Translations under genes and position numbers: made by a program
The notes under the pieces: generated by a model
What the model saw: only the letters and a program-made list of their open reading frames with translations
Told to the model about the DNA's origin: nothing
The model's database searches: none
NCBI RefSeq assembly: GCF_000599885.1
Contig: NZ_JFGT01000002.1
Location: 372,001-436,000 of the forward strand
DNA length: 64,000 bases
Direction of reading: 5' to 3'
From: Pantoea sp. IMH
Lineage (GTDB): Bacteria; Pseudomonadota; Gammaproteobacteria; Enterobacterales; Enterobacteriaceae
In this document: piece after piece, positions 38,074 to 48,110 of the stretch
Numbering within the stretch: position 1 is the first letter of the stretch
Layout: every line of letters starts with the position of its first letter

Positions 38074-39159
38074 TTACCAGCGCGGGATCGTCGTTTGCAC
38101 GTCAGCGTTTTGAGCGCGCTGGCGTAGCAGATGGTCCATTAACACAATCGCCATCATCGCTTCCGCGATCGGCACGGCACGAATGCCGACGCAGGGATCG
38201 TGTCGCCCTTTGGTGATCATCTCCACCTCTTCACCAAAGCGATTGAGGGTTTTGCCCGGCACGGTAATGCTGGACGTGGGTTTCATCGCCAGGGTGGCCA
38301 GAATCGGCTGCCCGCTGCTGATACCGCCCAGAATGCCGCCCGCGTGATTGCTCTGGAAGCCGTCAGCCCGGATTTCATCCCGGTGTTCGCTGCCGCGCTG
38401 ATTAACCACCGCAAAGCCGTCGCCAATCTCCACCCCTTTCACCGCATTGATGCTCATCAGGGCATGGGCCAGATCGGCATCCAGCCGGTCAAATACCGGT
38501 TCCCCGAGGCCGACCGGCACGTTTTCCGCCATCACCGCCACTTTGGCACCGATGGAGTCACCCTCTTTTTTCAGCGCACGCATCAGCGCATCCAGCGCCG
38601 GGAGTTTATCCGGATCGGGACAGAAAAACGGGTTTTGCTCCACCTGATCCCACGCTTTAAGTTCACAGCTCACGTCGCCAATCTGCGCCAGATAACCGCG
38701 AACTTTAATACCGTGCTTCATGTCCAGATATTTTTTGGCGATAGCGCCAGCGGCAACGCGCATTGCCGTTTCGCGGGCTGAAGAACGCCCACCGCCCCGG
38801 TAATCACGCAGGCCATATTTCTGCTCATAGGTATAGTCTGCATGGCCGGGACGAAACACATCCTTGATCTCGCCATAATCCTGAGAGCGCTGGTCGGTAT
38901 TCTCAATCAGCAGGCCGATGCTGGTTCCGGTGGTGACGCCTTCAAAGACGCCGGACAGAATTTTGACCCGATCGGGTTCACGACGCTGGGTGGTGTAACG
39001 TGAAGTGCCGGGACGACGGCGATCCAGATCGTGCTGGAGATCGGCCTCGGTCAGAGGAATACCTGGCGGCACACCATCAACAATACAGCCAAGCGCCACC
39101 CCGTGGGATTCCCCAAAGGTAGTGACGCGAAAGACCTGCCCAATCGTATTACCAGCCAT
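38074..39159 (-). CDS. aroC: Chorismate synthase AroC
   Basis: Catalyses the final shikimate step, EPSP to chorismate, using reduced FMN. It has 361 residues from [16 protein letters not shown], the E. coli length; the ATG 17 codons upstream is rejected. The three family signatures are visible: [18 protein letters not shown] at the start, [20 protein letters not shown] near 125-144, and the [17 protein letters not shown] stretch near 337. It is tightly followed by mepA (2 bp). Confidence 0.98.
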   Translation of the reverse strand: MAGNTIGQVFRVTTFGESHGVALGCIVDGVPPGIPLTEADLQHDLDRRRPGTSRYTTQRREPDRVKILSGVFEGVTTGTSIGLLIENTDQRSQDYGEIKDVFRPGHADYTYEQKYGLRDYRGGGRSSARETAMRVAAGAIAKKYLDMKHGIKVRGYLAQIGDVSCELKAWDQVEQNPFFCPDPDKLPALDALMRALKKEGDSIGAKVAVMAENVPVGLGEPVFDRLDADLAHALMSINAVKGVEIGDGFAVVNQRGSEHRDEIRADGFQSNHAGGILGGISSGQPILATLAMKPTSSITVPGKTLNRFGEEVEMITKGRHDPCVGIRAVPIAEAMMAIVLMDHLLRQRAQNADVQTTIPRW

Positions 39160-39245
39160 CTGAACTCCTGAGTGATTCTGAAAAAGGCGCTGCGCCTGCC
39201 GACAGACCACAGCCCGGCGGCAATCCTGACGCCCTGAAAAGGATT

Positions 39246-40178
39246 TTAATCTTTATAAATGCTGAAATGGTGCTGCGCGTCAACAATCTGCTGGCGGGTC
39301 AGCATAAATACACCGTCGCCGCCGTTGGCAAATTCCAGCCAGGTAAAGGGCACGTCGGGATACTGTTCCATCATATGCACCATGCTGTTACCCACTTCGC
39401 AAATCAGTACACCCTCTTCGCTCAGATAGTCAGGCGCATTAGCCAGAATCCGGCGTGCCAGCTTCAGGCCATCGCTGCCCGCCGCCAGACCCAGCTCCGG
39501 CTCGTGACGATACTCATCGGGCAGGTCGTCCATATCGTCGCCATCCACATAAGGAGGGTTAGTCACGATAAGATCGTAAGGCGTTTGAGGCAGTTCGCGG
39601 AAAAGATCGGCGCGAATCGGGGTGACGTTATGCTGAAGACCGTGCGCGTCGATATTTTGCTCGGTGACGGCCAGCGCGTCCGTTGAGATATCCACCGCAT
39701 CCACTTCCGCTTCCGGAAACGCATAGGCGCAGGCGATGGCGATGCAGCCGCTGCCGGTACACATATCGAGAATGTAGCGGGGCTCATGGGGAAGCAGGCC
39801 GGCAAAACGTTCGTTGATCAGCTCACCAATCGGCGAGCGAGGCACCAGTACGCGTTCATCAACGTAGAACTCATGACCGCAGAACCAGGCTTTATGCGTG
39901 AGGTAGGCAACCGGAATGCGCTCGTTAATGCGGCGGATTACACGCTCGACAATACGGTGGCGCTCGCTGGAGGTCAGGCGGGCATTACGCATATCTTCCG
40001 GGATATCAAGCGGCAGATAGAGCGTCGGAAGCACCAGCTGAACGGCTTCATCCCAGGGATTATCGGTGCCATGACCGTACCAGAGTCCGGCTGCGGAAAA
40101 ACGGCTGACCGACCAGCGCAGCATATCCTGAATGGTATGCAGCTCACTGACTGCCTCATCAACGAAAATTTTGTCCAA
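39246..40178 (-). CDS. prmB: Ribosomal protein uL3 glutamine methyltransferase PrmB
   Basis: Methylates the amide of a glutamine in ribosomal protein L3 using SAM. I set the start at a TTG codon at 40178, giving [13 protein letters not shown] after initiation and 310 residues, exactly the E. coli length; a GTGGAGGG ribosome site precedes it. The in-frame ATG 61 codons upstream would add residues without family counterparts and run through the promoter region. SAM-binding [20 protein letters not shown] is near 137, and the glutamine-binding NPPY motif is present in [13 protein letters not shown]. Confidence 0.95.
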   Translation of the reverse strand: MDKIFVDEAVSELHTIQDMLRWSVSRFSAAGLWYGHGTDNPWDEAVQLVLPTLYLPLDIPEDMRNARLTSSERHRIVERVIRRINERIPVAYLTHKAWFCGHEFYVDERVLVPRSPIGELINERFAGLLPHEPRYILDMCTGSGCIAIACAYAFPEAEVDAVDISTDALAVTEQNIDAHGLQHNVTPIRADLFRELPQTPYDLIVTNPPYVDGDDMDDLPDEYRHEPELGLAAGSDGLKLARRILANAPDYLSEEGVLICEVGNSMVHMMEQYPDVPFTWLEFANGGDGVFMLTRQQIVDAQHHFSIYKD

Positions 40179-40360
40179 TGTGCCCTCCACAGGCCTTGCA
40201 GAAACTCGGCAGCTAGTTTGCCATGAAGTGCCATTAAATTCAGCGCAGCGGGGTGAAAAAGCTGACATTTGTTTTTCATCGGCGAAAGTCAGGGTAAACT
40301 GGAAAAAATGTAAGCGGCACTGAGCCGTCGCGCGCCGGAAGAGCGGAAAAAGATAATTCA

Positions 40361-40912
40361 ATGAGTAAAAAACAGAATCTCAGTCCGGAAGATCAGGCGC
40401 TGTTTCGCGGACTGATGAGCGGCACCCGTAAGCTGACGCAGGACACTATCGTCCATAAGCCTCAGCGAAAAAAAACGTCGGAAGTTCCCCAGAAACGCCT
40501 GCTTTCAGAGCAGATGGATAACAGTCACTATTTTTCAGATGAATTTCAGCCGCTGCTGGCGGAGGAAGGCCCGGTACGATACGTCCGCAGCGACGTCAGC
40601 CATTATGAGCTGAAAAAACTGCGTCGCGGGGACTATACACCGGAGATCTTTCTGGATCTGCACGGCCTGACGCAAAAGCAGGCTAAGGAAGAGCTCGGCG
40701 CGCTGATTGCCGCCTGCCGCCGTGAACATATTTTTTGCGCCAGCGTGATGCACGGGCATGGCAAGCATGTGCTGAAACAGCAGACGCCGCTCTGGCTGGC
40801 CCAGCACCCGATGGTGATGGCTTTTCATCAGGCGCCGAAGCTGTTTGGGGGAGATGCGGCCCTGCTGGTGCTGATCGAAGTGGAGGAGTGGCTTCCGCCC
40901 GAACTGCCGTAG
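40361..40912 (+). CDS. smrB: Smr-domain endonuclease SmrB
   Basis: SmrB cleaves mRNA at collided ribosomes to start ribosome rescue in E. coli. The 183-residue protein has an N-terminal ribosome-binding extension and a C-terminal Smr domain beginning at [16 protein letters not shown] near residue 97. The catalytic DLHG and the downstream [11 protein letters not shown] motif are intact. It is divergent from prmB and convergent with sixA. Confidence 0.95.
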   Translation: MSKKQNLSPEDQALFRGLMSGTRKLTQDTIVHKPQRKKTSEVPQKRLLSEQMDNSHYFSDEFQPLLAEEGPVRYVRSDVSHYELKKLRRGDYTPEIFLDLHGLTQKQAKEELGALIAACRREHIFCASVMHGHGKHVLKQQTPLWLAQHPMVMAFHQAPKLFGGDAALLVLIEVEEWLPPELP

Positions 40913-40943
40913 CGCCGGTAAGAAGCCTCAGAAACGAAGAGAA

Positions 40944-40965
40944 CGGGCCGGAAGGGACCGGCCCG
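40944..40965. terminator. GC-rich hairpin between convergent smrB and sixA
   Basis: CGGGCCGG pairs with CCGGCCCG around a six-base loop in the 60-bp gap between the convergent genes. No T-run follows, but the strong stem and position suit a shared end of transcription. Confidence 0.55.
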
Positions 40966-40972
40966 CGGGGCC

Positions 40973-41455
40973 TCAGATGGCCCGGGCAAGCTTGGCGGGG
41001 CTAACCTGCCATTCCAGCTTGCCGCTGCCGCTTTCAGCATCATAGGCGATGCAGGCGATGGCGGAAGTCGCAAACATCGGCGGCGCTTCCTGTGGGCAAA
41101 GCTCAGAAACCAGATAGCCCACCAGAGGCAGATGCGAGATGACCAGCACGGCCTTGACGCCCTCGTTTGCCAGTACCTGGAGATAGGCCGCCACCTGGGC
41201 GGGATCGCCACCCGGCGTCAGTTCCGGCAGCACCTCCTGCTGTTCAGGCAGGTTAAGCCCTTCACGTACCGTGCTCAACGTCTGTTCAGCGCGTAAATAA
41301 GGGCTGACCAGCACACGTTCAATATCCACCGTCTGTCCATTGAGCCAGTCCGCCATCTGGCGGGACTCATCGCAGCCGCAATGAGTCAGAGGTCTTACCG
41401 AATCACTAGCCGCATCCAATGCCGCATCGCCGTGACGCATAATGAAAACTTGCAT
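40973..41455 (-). CDS. sixA: Phosphohistidine phosphatase SixA
   Basis: Removes phosphate from phosphohistidine; in E. coli it modulates the nitrogen phosphotransferase NPr and was first described against ArcB. The 160 residues belong to the histidine phosphatase (RHG) superfamily, with the catalytic H8 in MQVFIMRHGDAAL and the second-half motif VLVISHLPLVGYL. SixA proteins are short members lacking inserts, as here. A gap of about 210 bp separates it from fadJ. Confidence 0.95.
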   Translation of the reverse strand: MQVFIMRHGDAALDAASDSVRPLTHCGCDESRQMADWLNGQTVDIERVLVSPYLRAEQTLSTVREGLNLPEQQEVLPELTPGGDPAQVAAYLQVLANEGVKAVLVISHLPLVGYLVSELCPQEAPPMFATSAIACIAYDAESGSGKLEWQVSPAKLARAI

Positions 41456-41665
41456 AATGCACCGCTGTTGTTAAACATTAACGCCGGAAAACCGCGTTCA
41501 CCGACTCTTCATTCTGCGAATGAACGCTGTGTTTTACCCTAATGCCGGAAGACAAGTCAACCGATTGTTTACTTAATGAGCACATTACAGAATGTGGCCA
41601 GCCCACCTTTTGGCTGGTGCGAAATCTAACCCCCTGAATCCTCATGGCTATTCACCAAAGGCCTG

Positions 41666-43783
41666 TTAATAAAAGCGTTCTCCCGCCTGCGCCATCTGTC
41701 TGAGGCGCTCGCAAGGGGCGAATCGCTCCCCGTGCATATTCGTCAGTCTCTCTGACAGTGAGACAACCTGCGCCAGGCCCAGATGATCCATATAACGGAA
41801 AGGTCCGCCTAAGAATGGCGGAAAACCGATGCCAAATACCGCGCCGATATCGCCATCGCGGGCGCTGCGGATCACACCTTCATCAAGCGTTCTGACCGCT
41901 TCATTCAGCATCAGCATGACGCACCGCTGCGCAATATTTTCCCTACTCAGATGTGACTTCGGCGTCACATTCAGCAACGAATAGATCGACCGATCGACAC
42001 GTTTTTTACGTCCCAGTCCTTTCGTGCCATATAAATAGAAACCGCGCCCGTTTTTGCGTCCTTTACGATTATCGTTTAATACCGCGCTGAACGCTTCCGG
42101 CGCCCGGAAACGCTCACCCCATGCCTGTTCCAGCACAGGTAAAATATGCGTGCCGACGTCGATGCCCACTTCATCCAGTAACTGTACCGGGCCTACCGGA
42201 AAACCAAACTGTACCAGCGCTTCGTCAATCTCCTCAACCGGCTCGCCTTCCAGCATGCAGCGCATCGCCTCATTAATATAAGGTGCCAGAATGCGGTTGA
42301 CGTAAAAGCCGGCCCGGTCGGCGACCACAATCGGCGTTTTGCCCTGCTTTTTGGCCAGTGCAACCGTGGTGGCAATCGTTTCGGCATCGGTGCCAGCATG
42401 CGGGATCACCTCAACCAGCGGCATCTTATCTACCGGACTGAAGAAGTGCAGACCAATCACTTTTTCAGGACGCTGCGCGTTTGCCGCAATATCACTGATA
42501 GGCAATGAAGAGGTATTGGAGGCAAAAATGGTGTGCGGCGATGTACAGGCCTCCACTTCCGCCACCATCTGCTGCTTGAGAGAAAGCTTTTCGAACACGG
42601 CCTCGATAACCACATCGCGGTGCTGAAATCCCTGGTAGCGGATAGTGCCGGTAAGCAGCGCCATCTGCTGCTGCCGTTCCGCTGGCGTCATGCGCCGCCG
42701 CTTCACCTGCTTACTCAGCAGATCCCAGCTGTACTTCATCGCATGGTTAATGCCTTCTGGCGTCACATCCTTTATTCGTACCGGCAGCTTGCCGCGGGTA
42801 GCGGTGACATATGCAATCCCTCCGCCCATTAATCCGCCGCCCAGCACGCCAATCTTTTTCAGCGGACGCGGTTCAGCGGGCGCGCCCGTCTCTTTTTTCA
42901 TTTCCGTCGTGGCAAAAAAGAGGCTTCTCAGCGCAGCCGATTCTGGTGTCATTACCAGTTGGCCAAAAGCTTTCGCCTCAGCGGCATAGCCGCTGCTTCT
43001 GCCCTGTTGCAAACCGGTACGTACCACGGTCAGGATCTTCTCAACGGCTGGATAGTTGCCACGCGTTTTAGCCTGTGCCCGTCTGCCCGCCAGCGTAAAT
43101 AGCAGTGCCCTGCCCGCAGGTCCGTTCAGCAGGCGTTCGCGCAGCGGCAGCGTTTTTTTCAGCTGACGCCCTTTTAATACCATTTTTACCGCTGTCTCCA
43201 GCAGAATAGCGTGCGGGACCGCGTCATCAACCAGCCCGAGCTTCAGCGCCTGCCTGGCGCGCAGCGTTTTGCCGGTAAGCATCATATCGAGTGCGCCCGA
43301 AGCGCCGATCAGTTCAGGCAGCCGCTGCGTGCCGCCCGATCCCGGTAACAGCCCCAGCTGTACTTCCGGCAGCCCGAGCCGGGTTTTATCATCCAGCGTA
43401 CAGACGCGCTGATTGCAGGCCAGCGCCAGTTCCAGACCGCCGCCGAGACAGGGACCGTGGATCGCAGCAACGACAGGCAATGGCAGCGCGGCGATTTCCG
43501 CCATCACTTTTTGTCCTTCCAGCGCCAGTGCTTCCGCATCTCTGGCGGTTTCACACCGGGCGATCATCGAAATATCAGCACCGGCGATAAAAGAGTCCGG
43601 TTTGCCGGAGATCAGAACAAGGCCAGCAAGGCTGGCGTTTTGCCGCGCCTGCGCAATAACCTCCCGGATTTGCTCAGCGAAGGCCGCCTTAAGGGTGTTC
43701 ATTTTTTCCCCAGGGACGTCCAGGGTAATCACCCCTACGTTGTCGGCACGCATCGTCAGGGTAAATGCAGATTGCTTCTCCAT
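41666..43783 (-). CDS. fadJ: Fatty-acid oxidation complex subunit alpha FadJ
   Basis: Multifunctional enzyme of the second (anaerobic) beta-oxidation system with enoyl-CoA hydratase and 3-hydroxyacyl-CoA dehydrogenase activities. It has 705 residues. The N-terminal crotonase domain shows [18 protein letters not shown] near 108-125. The dehydrogenase NAD motif [17 protein letters not shown] begins near 312. The conserved [17 protein letters not shown] segment is near 450. It overlaps fadI by one base (TAATG-type junction), so the two subunits are coupled. Confidence 0.97.
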   Translation of the reverse strand: MEKQSAFTLTMRADNVGVITLDVPGEKMNTLKAAFAEQIREVIAQARQNASLAGLVLISGKPDSFIAGADISMIARCETARDAEALALEGQKVMAEIAALPLPVVAAIHGPCLGGGLELALACNQRVCTLDDKTRLGLPEVQLGLLPGSGGTQRLPELIGASGALDMMLTGKTLRARQALKLGLVDDAVPHAILLETAVKMVLKGRQLKKTLPLRERLLNGPAGRALLFTLAGRRAQAKTRGNYPAVEKILTVVRTGLQQGRSSGYAAEAKAFGQLVMTPESAALRSLFFATTEMKKETGAPAEPRPLKKIGVLGGGLMGGGIAYVTATRGKLPVRIKDVTPEGINHAMKYSWDLLSKQVKRRRMTPAERQQQMALLTGTIRYQGFQHRDVVIEAVFEKLSLKQQMVAEVEACTSPHTIFASNTSSLPISDIAANAQRPEKVIGLHFFSPVDKMPLVEVIPHAGTDAETIATTVALAKKQGKTPIVVADRAGFYVNRILAPYINEAMRCMLEGEPVEEIDEALVQFGFPVGPVQLLDEVGIDVGTHILPVLEQAWGERFRAPEAFSAVLNDNRKGRKNGRGFYLYGTKGLGRKKRVDRSIYSLLNVTPKSHLSRENIAQRCVMLMLNEAVRTLDEGVIRSARDGDIGAVFGIGFPPFLGGPFRYMDHLGLAQVVSLSERLTNMHGERFAPCERLRQMAQAGERFY

Positions 43784-45093
43784 TATTCGGCCTCCAGAAC
43801 CATCGCTGCACCCAGACCACCCGCCGCACAGGCCGTCACCAGGCCCAACCCACCGCCGCGTCGCCGCAACTCATTGAGGGTCTGAGTAATCATCCTCGCG
43901 CCGGTGGCGGCAAAAGGATGACCATAGGCGATAGAACCGCCCAGCACGTTAAATTTCTCTTCATCCACCTCGCCCAGCGCATGAGGCCGGTTCAGTACTT
44001 CCCGCGCGAACCGTTCATCAGCAAACATCTTCAGGTTCGCCAGCGTCTGGGCAGCAAACGCTTCGTGCATATCAATCAGCGTCAGATCCTGAAGCGTGAT
44101 GCCGGCACGATCCAGCGCCAGCGGCGAAGCCCATGATGGCCCCAGCAGCATATCGTGGCGGACATCGATCGCGGTAAAAGCGTAGCTGCGTAAATAGCCC
44201 AGCGGCGTAATCCCGAGCGAACGGGCGCGCGATTCGGTCATCAGGATTACTGCGGCCGCGCCATCTGTCAGCGGCGTGCTGTTCGCGGCGGTTACGCTAC
44301 CGTGCCGGCGGTCAAAGGCAGGACGAAGTTTTGTATAGTCAGCGAGTGAGGAGTTTGCCCGCACATTATTGTCCTGTTCAAAAGGCGCGCGCCACGGCGG
44401 GACAAATGCCGTCATCACCTCTTCCGCAAGCTTACCTTCCTGCCAGGCTTTGGCGGCCTTCTGATGAGATCGGTGGGCCAGCGCATCCTGACTTTCACGG
44501 CTGATGGCGTGACTTTTTGCCATCTGCTCAGCCGTATCCCCCATGCGCAAGCCGGTTGAGTACTCGGCGACTGCTGGCGGTACAGGCAGTAAGTCACGCG
44601 GTCGCAGCTGGCTGAACAGTTTCATTTTCTGTGAAAAACTGCGCGCCTTGCTGAGATCCACCAGCACGCGTCCCAGCTTTTTGCTGACGCCAATCGGCAG
44701 TACCGAGGAGGAGTCCGCGCCACCTGCGATTCCTGCCTGAATATGCCCCACCATCAGGCTTTCGGCCACGTTAGCCACTGCCTGAAAGCTTGTGGCACAG
44801 GCACGGCTTACGCTCCAGGCATCGGTATGGACGCTCAGACCGCTGCCGAGAACGATTTCACGGGCGATATTGGGTGCTTCAGGCATCTGCACGACCTGGC
44901 CGAATACCAGCTGCTCAATAATGTCCGGAGGAATGTCGCTGCGGGCCAGCAGTTCGCTGACCACCATCCGGCCAAGTTCAACCGCCGGGATCCCATGCAG
45001 CGCGGTCGCCTGACGAGCGAAAGGGGTTCGCAGTCCGTGAGTGATGGCGATACGTTCGCCCTGACGCGTCAGCAAGGGTGAGGCTTTGCTCAT
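43783..45093 (-). CDS. fadI: Fatty-acid oxidation complex subunit beta FadI (3-ketoacyl-CoA thiolase)
   Basis: Thiolase that cleaves 3-ketoacyl-CoA, partner of FadJ. It has 436 residues, the E. coli length. The acyl-accepting cysteine is C99 in [15 protein letters not shown]. The C-terminal motifs [16 protein letters not shown] and [15 protein letters not shown] carry the catalytic histidine and second cysteine. It is the first gene of fadIJ. A FadR-type operator sits about 40 bp upstream of its start codon. Confidence 0.97.
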   Translation of the reverse strand: MSKASPLLTRQGERIAITHGLRTPFARQATALHGIPAVELGRMVVSELLARSDIPPDIIEQLVFGQVVQMPEAPNIAREIVLGSGLSVHTDAWSVSRACATSFQAVANVAESLMVGHIQAGIAGGADSSSVLPIGVSKKLGRVLVDLSKARSFSQKMKLFSQLRPRDLLPVPPAVAEYSTGLRMGDTAEQMAKSHAISRESQDALAHRSHQKAAKAWQEGKLAEEVMTAFVPPWRAPFEQDNNVRANSSLADYTKLRPAFDRRHGSVTAANSTPLTDGAAAVILMTESRARSLGITPLGYLRSYAFTAIDVRHDMLLGPSWASPLALDRAGITLQDLTLIDMHEAFAAQTLANLKMFADERFAREVLNRPHALGEVDEEKFNVLGGSIAYGHPFAATGARMITQTLNELRRRGGGLGLVTACAAGGLGAAMVLEAE

Positions 45094-45131
45094 ACTTGTT
45101 ACCTGTAAAAGAGAGAACCGGCGTCATTGCC

Positions 45132-45148
45132 AAAGAGGTCTGACCTGT
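45132..45148. promoter_or_regulatory. FadR operator of fadIJ
   Basis: AAGAGGTCTGACCTGTA contains the full FadR core GGTCTGACCTGT (consensus TGGTCYGAYSWGT). It lies 39 bp upstream of the fadI start, where FadR binding would block transcription until long-chain acyl-CoA relieves it. FadR control of fadIJ is established in E. coli. Confidence 0.78.
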
Positions 45149-45220
45149 AAGATTAACAACTATCTTACATTCTGCATCAGGATCGCGAGGAAAATGGGAG
45201 AGAAGACACGCTTTTTGTGA

Positions 45221-45238
45221 GAGCGGGCAAGCCCGCTC
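45221..45238. repeat. Perfect 18-bp palindrome downstream of yfcZ
   Basis: GAGCGGGC-AA-GCCCGCTC is a perfect inverted repeat with a two-base centre, 15 bp beyond the yfcZ stop. In RNA two of the pairs would open to form a loop. No T-run follows on the yfcZ strand, so it is only a candidate terminator or mRNA-end protector. Confidence 0.55.
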
Positions 45239-45253
45239 AGGATCACGAGGGGA

Positions 45254-45550
45254 TTAACGCAGGCCGAGCTGGAAAATCATTGTTTCTGCCTGACAGCTAA
45301 AGGTAAAGCTGGCGTCCAGGCGCACGCCCTCTGGCTGTTCAGTAAATTCACTCTGAATAAGGCAAGGCTCGGATTCTACCTGGCGGGCTTTTTCCGTCAG
45401 CGTGGCCAGCATGGCTTCCGCCTCTTCGCGGGAAGCATAAAGCTGGCTCCAGCTCGCGGTACAGTCGGTGTTATCCATAATGGTGCCGACATCTACACAG
45501 CAGCAGGCAGCGGTTTCATTGGCGCTGCATTTATTAATCGCGTGAGTCAT
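45254..45550 (-). CDS. yfcZ: YfcZ/YiiS family protein
   Basis: A 98-residue conserved enterobacterial protein of unknown function. It matches E. coli YfcZ at KCSANETAACCCVDVGTIMD, the CTASWSQLYASREEAEAML region and the TFSCQAETMIFQLGLR end. The N-terminal cysteine cluster (C-x7-CCC) is notable and could bind metal or a cofactor; nothing is proven. It lies on the minus strand between fadI and fadL, as in E. coli. Confidence 0.92.
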   Translation of the reverse strand: MTHAINKCSANETAACCCVDVGTIMDNTDCTASWSQLYASREEAEAMLATLTEKARQVESEPCLIQSEFTEQPEGVRLDASFTFSCQAETMIFQLGLR

Positions 45551-45793
45551 AGAGATCTCCAGTTAGCCGCCCCGCAGGGCGCAAAACAAATCAGCCTATA
45601 GTTTACCTCCGCTTGACTTTAATGTCCGGTCAACTCGCGCCGCCAGTCCATTAAGTGACGGAAATCACGGTTAAGATTGATCTGTAACAATCCAGCCTCT
45701 CTTTCCTCTTTTAGGTATGTCATATTTTTGTTAAGCAGATCGCTTTTTATCGATCAAAACGGAAATATTCCTAAAACAATATTGCAACTTACG

Positions 45794-45810
45794 TAGAGGT
45801 CGGACCTATA
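45794..45810. promoter_or_regulatory. FadR operator 1 of fadL
   Basis: On the minus strand this reads TATAGGTCCGACCTCTA, with an exact GGTCCGACCT FadR core. It overlaps the predicted -10 region of fadL. E. coli fadL likewise has two FadR sites around its start of transcription. Confidence 0.72.
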
Positions 45811-45817
45811 CTGGGGC

Positions 45818-45834
45818 CACTGGTCTGATTTGTT
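45818..45834. promoter_or_regulatory. FadR operator 2 of fadL
   Basis: CACTGGTCTGATTTGTT matches the FadR consensus (AnCTGGTCYGAYSWGTT) at nearly every position. It lies just downstream of the candidate -10, so FadR bound here would repress initiation, giving fadL induction by long-chain fatty acids. Confidence 0.82.
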
Positions 45835-45867
45835 AGCGGTATATCAGCCCCTACAATTTGCGCCCCC

Positions 45868-45886
45868 TTGTTACGTTATGTAACAA
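45868..45886. repeat. Palindrome in the fadL leader
   Basis: TTGTTAC-GTTAT-GTAACAA is a perfect inverted repeat with seven-base arms and a five-base centre, lying 35 bp upstream of the fadL start codon. It could be an mRNA hairpin in the leader or a protein-binding operator; it does not match the FadR consensus. Confidence 0.6.
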
Positions 45887-45921
45887 AGTTTAATAAAAAT
45901 CAGATTAATGAGGTTGTGGTC

Positions 45922-47205
45922 ATGAACCATAAATCCCTGTTTGCAAAGTCTGCACTCGCAGCAGCAGTGGCACTTATCTCTTCCAACGTTTACGCCGCCG
46001 GTTTTCAGCTCAATGAGTTCTCCTCAATCGGACTGGGCCGCGCCTATTCTGGTGAGGGAGCCATGGGGGATACGGCCGCTTCCGCCAGCCGCAACCCTGC
46101 CACCATGGCGCTGATGGACCGCCCGATGTTTTCCATCGGCGCCGTATTTATCAATCCCGATGTACATATTGACGGTGACAGCCCAAGCGGCCAGAGCTTA
46201 TACGCGAAAAATATCGCGCCAACCGCATGGGTACCTAATATTCATTATGTTCAGCCGCTGAACGATCAGTGGTGGCTGGGCGCCTCCGTCACTTCTAACT
46301 ATGGCCTGGCAACGGAATTTAATAATGACTACACCGCAGGCTTGTATGGCGGCAAAACGGATCTGGAAACCGCTAATCTGAATTTAAGTACCGCCTATCG
46401 CCTTAATGAGCACTTTACGTTTGGGGTCGGTTTTGACGCCGTCTATGCGAGAGCCAAAATCGAGCGCTATGCGGGTGAGTCTGGCCCGGCACTCGGGCTG
46501 GCCCGTGACACGCAAGTTGCGCATCTGAAAGGTGATGAGTGGGGATACGGCTGGAACGCCGGCATCCTTTATGAGGTGGATGAAAACAATCGCTTTGGTT
46601 TTACCTACCGCTCTGAAGTCAAAATCGACTTTGACGGCGATTACAAAAGTAATATCCCCGGCGCTTTCAACCCGGTCAACGATGCGCTGAACCTTGGTCT
46701 GCCATTTGGCACCAGCGGCAGCACCATTCCGGGTTCGCTGACGCTGAACCTCCCTGAGATGTGGGAAGTGTCCGGCTATCATAAAGTGGCGCCGCAGTGG
46801 GCGGTCCACTACAGCATGGCGTATACCAGCTGGAGTCAGTTCCAGGAGCTGAAGGCGACAGGCACCAACGGCCAGACCCTGTTTGAAAAAGAAGAAGGCT
46901 TTAAAGATGCCTACCGCATCGCGCTGGGTACCTCCTACTTCTATGATGCTAACTGGACGTTCCGCACCGGTATCGCCTTTGATGACAGCCCGGTTCCTGC
47001 CGACAAACGCTCGATCTCCATTCCCGATCAGGACCGCTTCTGGCTGAGCGCAGGCACATCCTATGCCTTCAACGAGGACGCTTCCGTGGATGTGGGCATC
47101 GCCTGGATGCATGGTCAGAGCGTGACGGTGAAAGAAGGCGATTACACCTTTAACTCCTCCGGCAAAGCCTGGCTCTACGGTGCCAACTTCAACTATAAGT
47201 TTTGA
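45922..47205 (+). CDS. fadL: Long-chain fatty acid outer-membrane transporter FadL
   Basis: Outer-membrane beta-barrel that takes up long-chain fatty acids and serves some phages. I start at [16 protein letters not shown] (427 residues), since the 18 upstream codons of the open frame lie in the leader. The signal peptide ends at NVYA, about residue 25. The mature protein begins [19 protein letters not shown], the N-terminal hatch of the family. [11 protein letters not shown] follows, and the protein ends with an aromatic residue (ANFNYKF), as outer-membrane barrels do. An intrinsic terminator follows. Confidence 0.96.
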   Translation: MNHKSLFAKSALAAAVALISSNVYAAGFQLNEFSSIGLGRAYSGEGAMGDTAASASRNPATMALMDRPMFSIGAVFINPDVHIDGDSPSGQSLYAKNIAPTAWVPNIHYVQPLNDQWWLGASVTSNYGLATEFNNDYTAGLYGGKTDLETANLNLSTAYRLNEHFTFGVGFDAVYARAKIERYAGESGPALGLARDTQVAHLKGDEWGYGWNAGILYEVDENNRFGFTYRSEVKIDFDGDYKSNIPGAFNPVNDALNLGLPFGTSGSTIPGSLTLNLPEMWEVSGYHKVAPQWAVHYSMAYTSWSQFQELKATGTNGQTLFEKEEGFKDAYRIALGTSYFYDANWTFRTGIAFDDSPVPADKRSISIPDQDRFWLSAGTSYAFNEDASVDVGIAWMHGQSVTVKEGDYTFNSSGKAWLYGANFNYKF

Positions 47206-47254
47206 TTAACAAATCAGCCTGAATCTGAAACTTCATCGGCTGGTTCTTATCCAT

Positions 47255-47284
47255 AAAAAAGCCTGTCTTCCGACAGGCTTTTTT
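47255..47284. terminator. Bidirectional intrinsic terminator between fadL and mlaA
   Basis: Six A residues, the stem GCCTGTC / GACAGGC with a four-base TTCC loop, and six T residues. It lies 50 bp after fadL and 32 bp after the mlaA stop on the other strand, so it can end both convergent transcripts. Confidence 0.92.
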
Positions 47285-47315
47285 ACTGTTCTGCTAACCC
47301 TTTTGCGGATAAGTG

Positions 47316-48077
47316 CTATTCCGCATCAATATCCTCAAGATCGCCCTGGATCGCCGAGGCGTTTGGATTTTCCTGCGGAACCAGCTTGCCGTCGCTGGCC
47401 AGGAAATCGTGACGCTGGAAATAAGCCGCACGGGCAAACGCGTAAGGATCCTGGCTGTTGCGCAGGATCGCATCGGAATCCAGCAGCTGCGCGCGGGTTT
47501 CAATCCCTTCCACCGCCCATTTCCCGGCGGACATCCACCAGGTCAGCCAGCTGAGCGGGACATAGAGGTTATCGACAAGCCCGCCGATATCCTCACGCGG
47601 CGTAAATCCACCATAAGCAGGTACCTCGACATAGGGACCATAGCCGACGCCGTAATGCCCCAGCGTGCTGCCGAACTCCCGCGGCTCTTCCTTCGCCAGT
47701 TTCGGGTTCGCCATGGTGGCGACGTCAATAAAACCCCCCATCCCCAACAGGGTATTGAGGAAAAAGCGGTTAAAGTGAATCATCGCCTTATAAGGTTTGC
47801 CTTCGATGAAGTAGTTGACCATCGTCGAAGGCTCATCAAGGTTGCTGAGGAAGTTACCCAGACCGGTACGCGCCGGGGCCGGAACGTAATCCCGCCAGGC
47901 AACGGCTACCGGCCGCACGACGTACGGATCGAGGACGTTATAGTTAAAGTTGAACATCGTCCGGTTAAACCCTTCGAACGGATCCGATCGTCCCTGCGGC
48001 TGATCCGCCGTGTTCGAGCTGGCACACCCCATCAACAGTACGCTTGCCAGCGCAATGCCGGTAACACGGTAGCTCAT
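47316..48077 (-). CDS. mlaA: Phospholipid-binding lipoprotein MlaA (VacJ)
   Basis: Outer-membrane lipoprotein that removes misplaced phospholipids from the outer leaflet and passes them to the MlaC/MlaFEDB retrograde system. It has 253 residues with a lipobox LLMGC, the acylated cysteine being near residue 18. Family features are RSDPFEGFNRTMFNFNYNVL near 30-50 and STLGHYGVGYGPYVE near 138. It lies only 33 bp downstream of the last ccm gene on the same strand and may be co-transcribed with it, which is not the E. coli arrangement. Confidence 0.96.
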   Translation of the reverse strand: MSYRVTGIALASVLLMGCASSNTADQPQGRSDPFEGFNRTMFNFNYNVLDPYVVRPVAVAWRDYVPAPARTGLGNFLSNLDEPSTMVNYFIEGKPYKAMIHFNRFFLNTLLGMGGFIDVATMANPKLAKEEPREFGSTLGHYGVGYGPYVEVPAYGGFTPREDIGGLVDNLYVPLSWLTWWMSAGKWAVEGIETRAQLLDSDAILRNSQDPYAFARAAYFQRHDFLASDGKLVPQENPNASAIQGDLEDIDAE

Positions 48078-48110
48078 AGCTGTCTCCCTGTAGTCAAATA
48101 ATTGCTGCGG

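Larger units (their letters stand above)
45551..45921. other. fadL promoter and leader region (about 370 bp)
   Basis: No gene here. The region contains two FadR-type operators, a candidate -10 (TATACT at 45807-45812) and a 7-bp-arm palindrome in the probable leader. The stretch from 45700 to 45800 is AT-rich and probably carries upstream regulatory sites, but I cannot name any with confidence. Confidence 0.65.
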
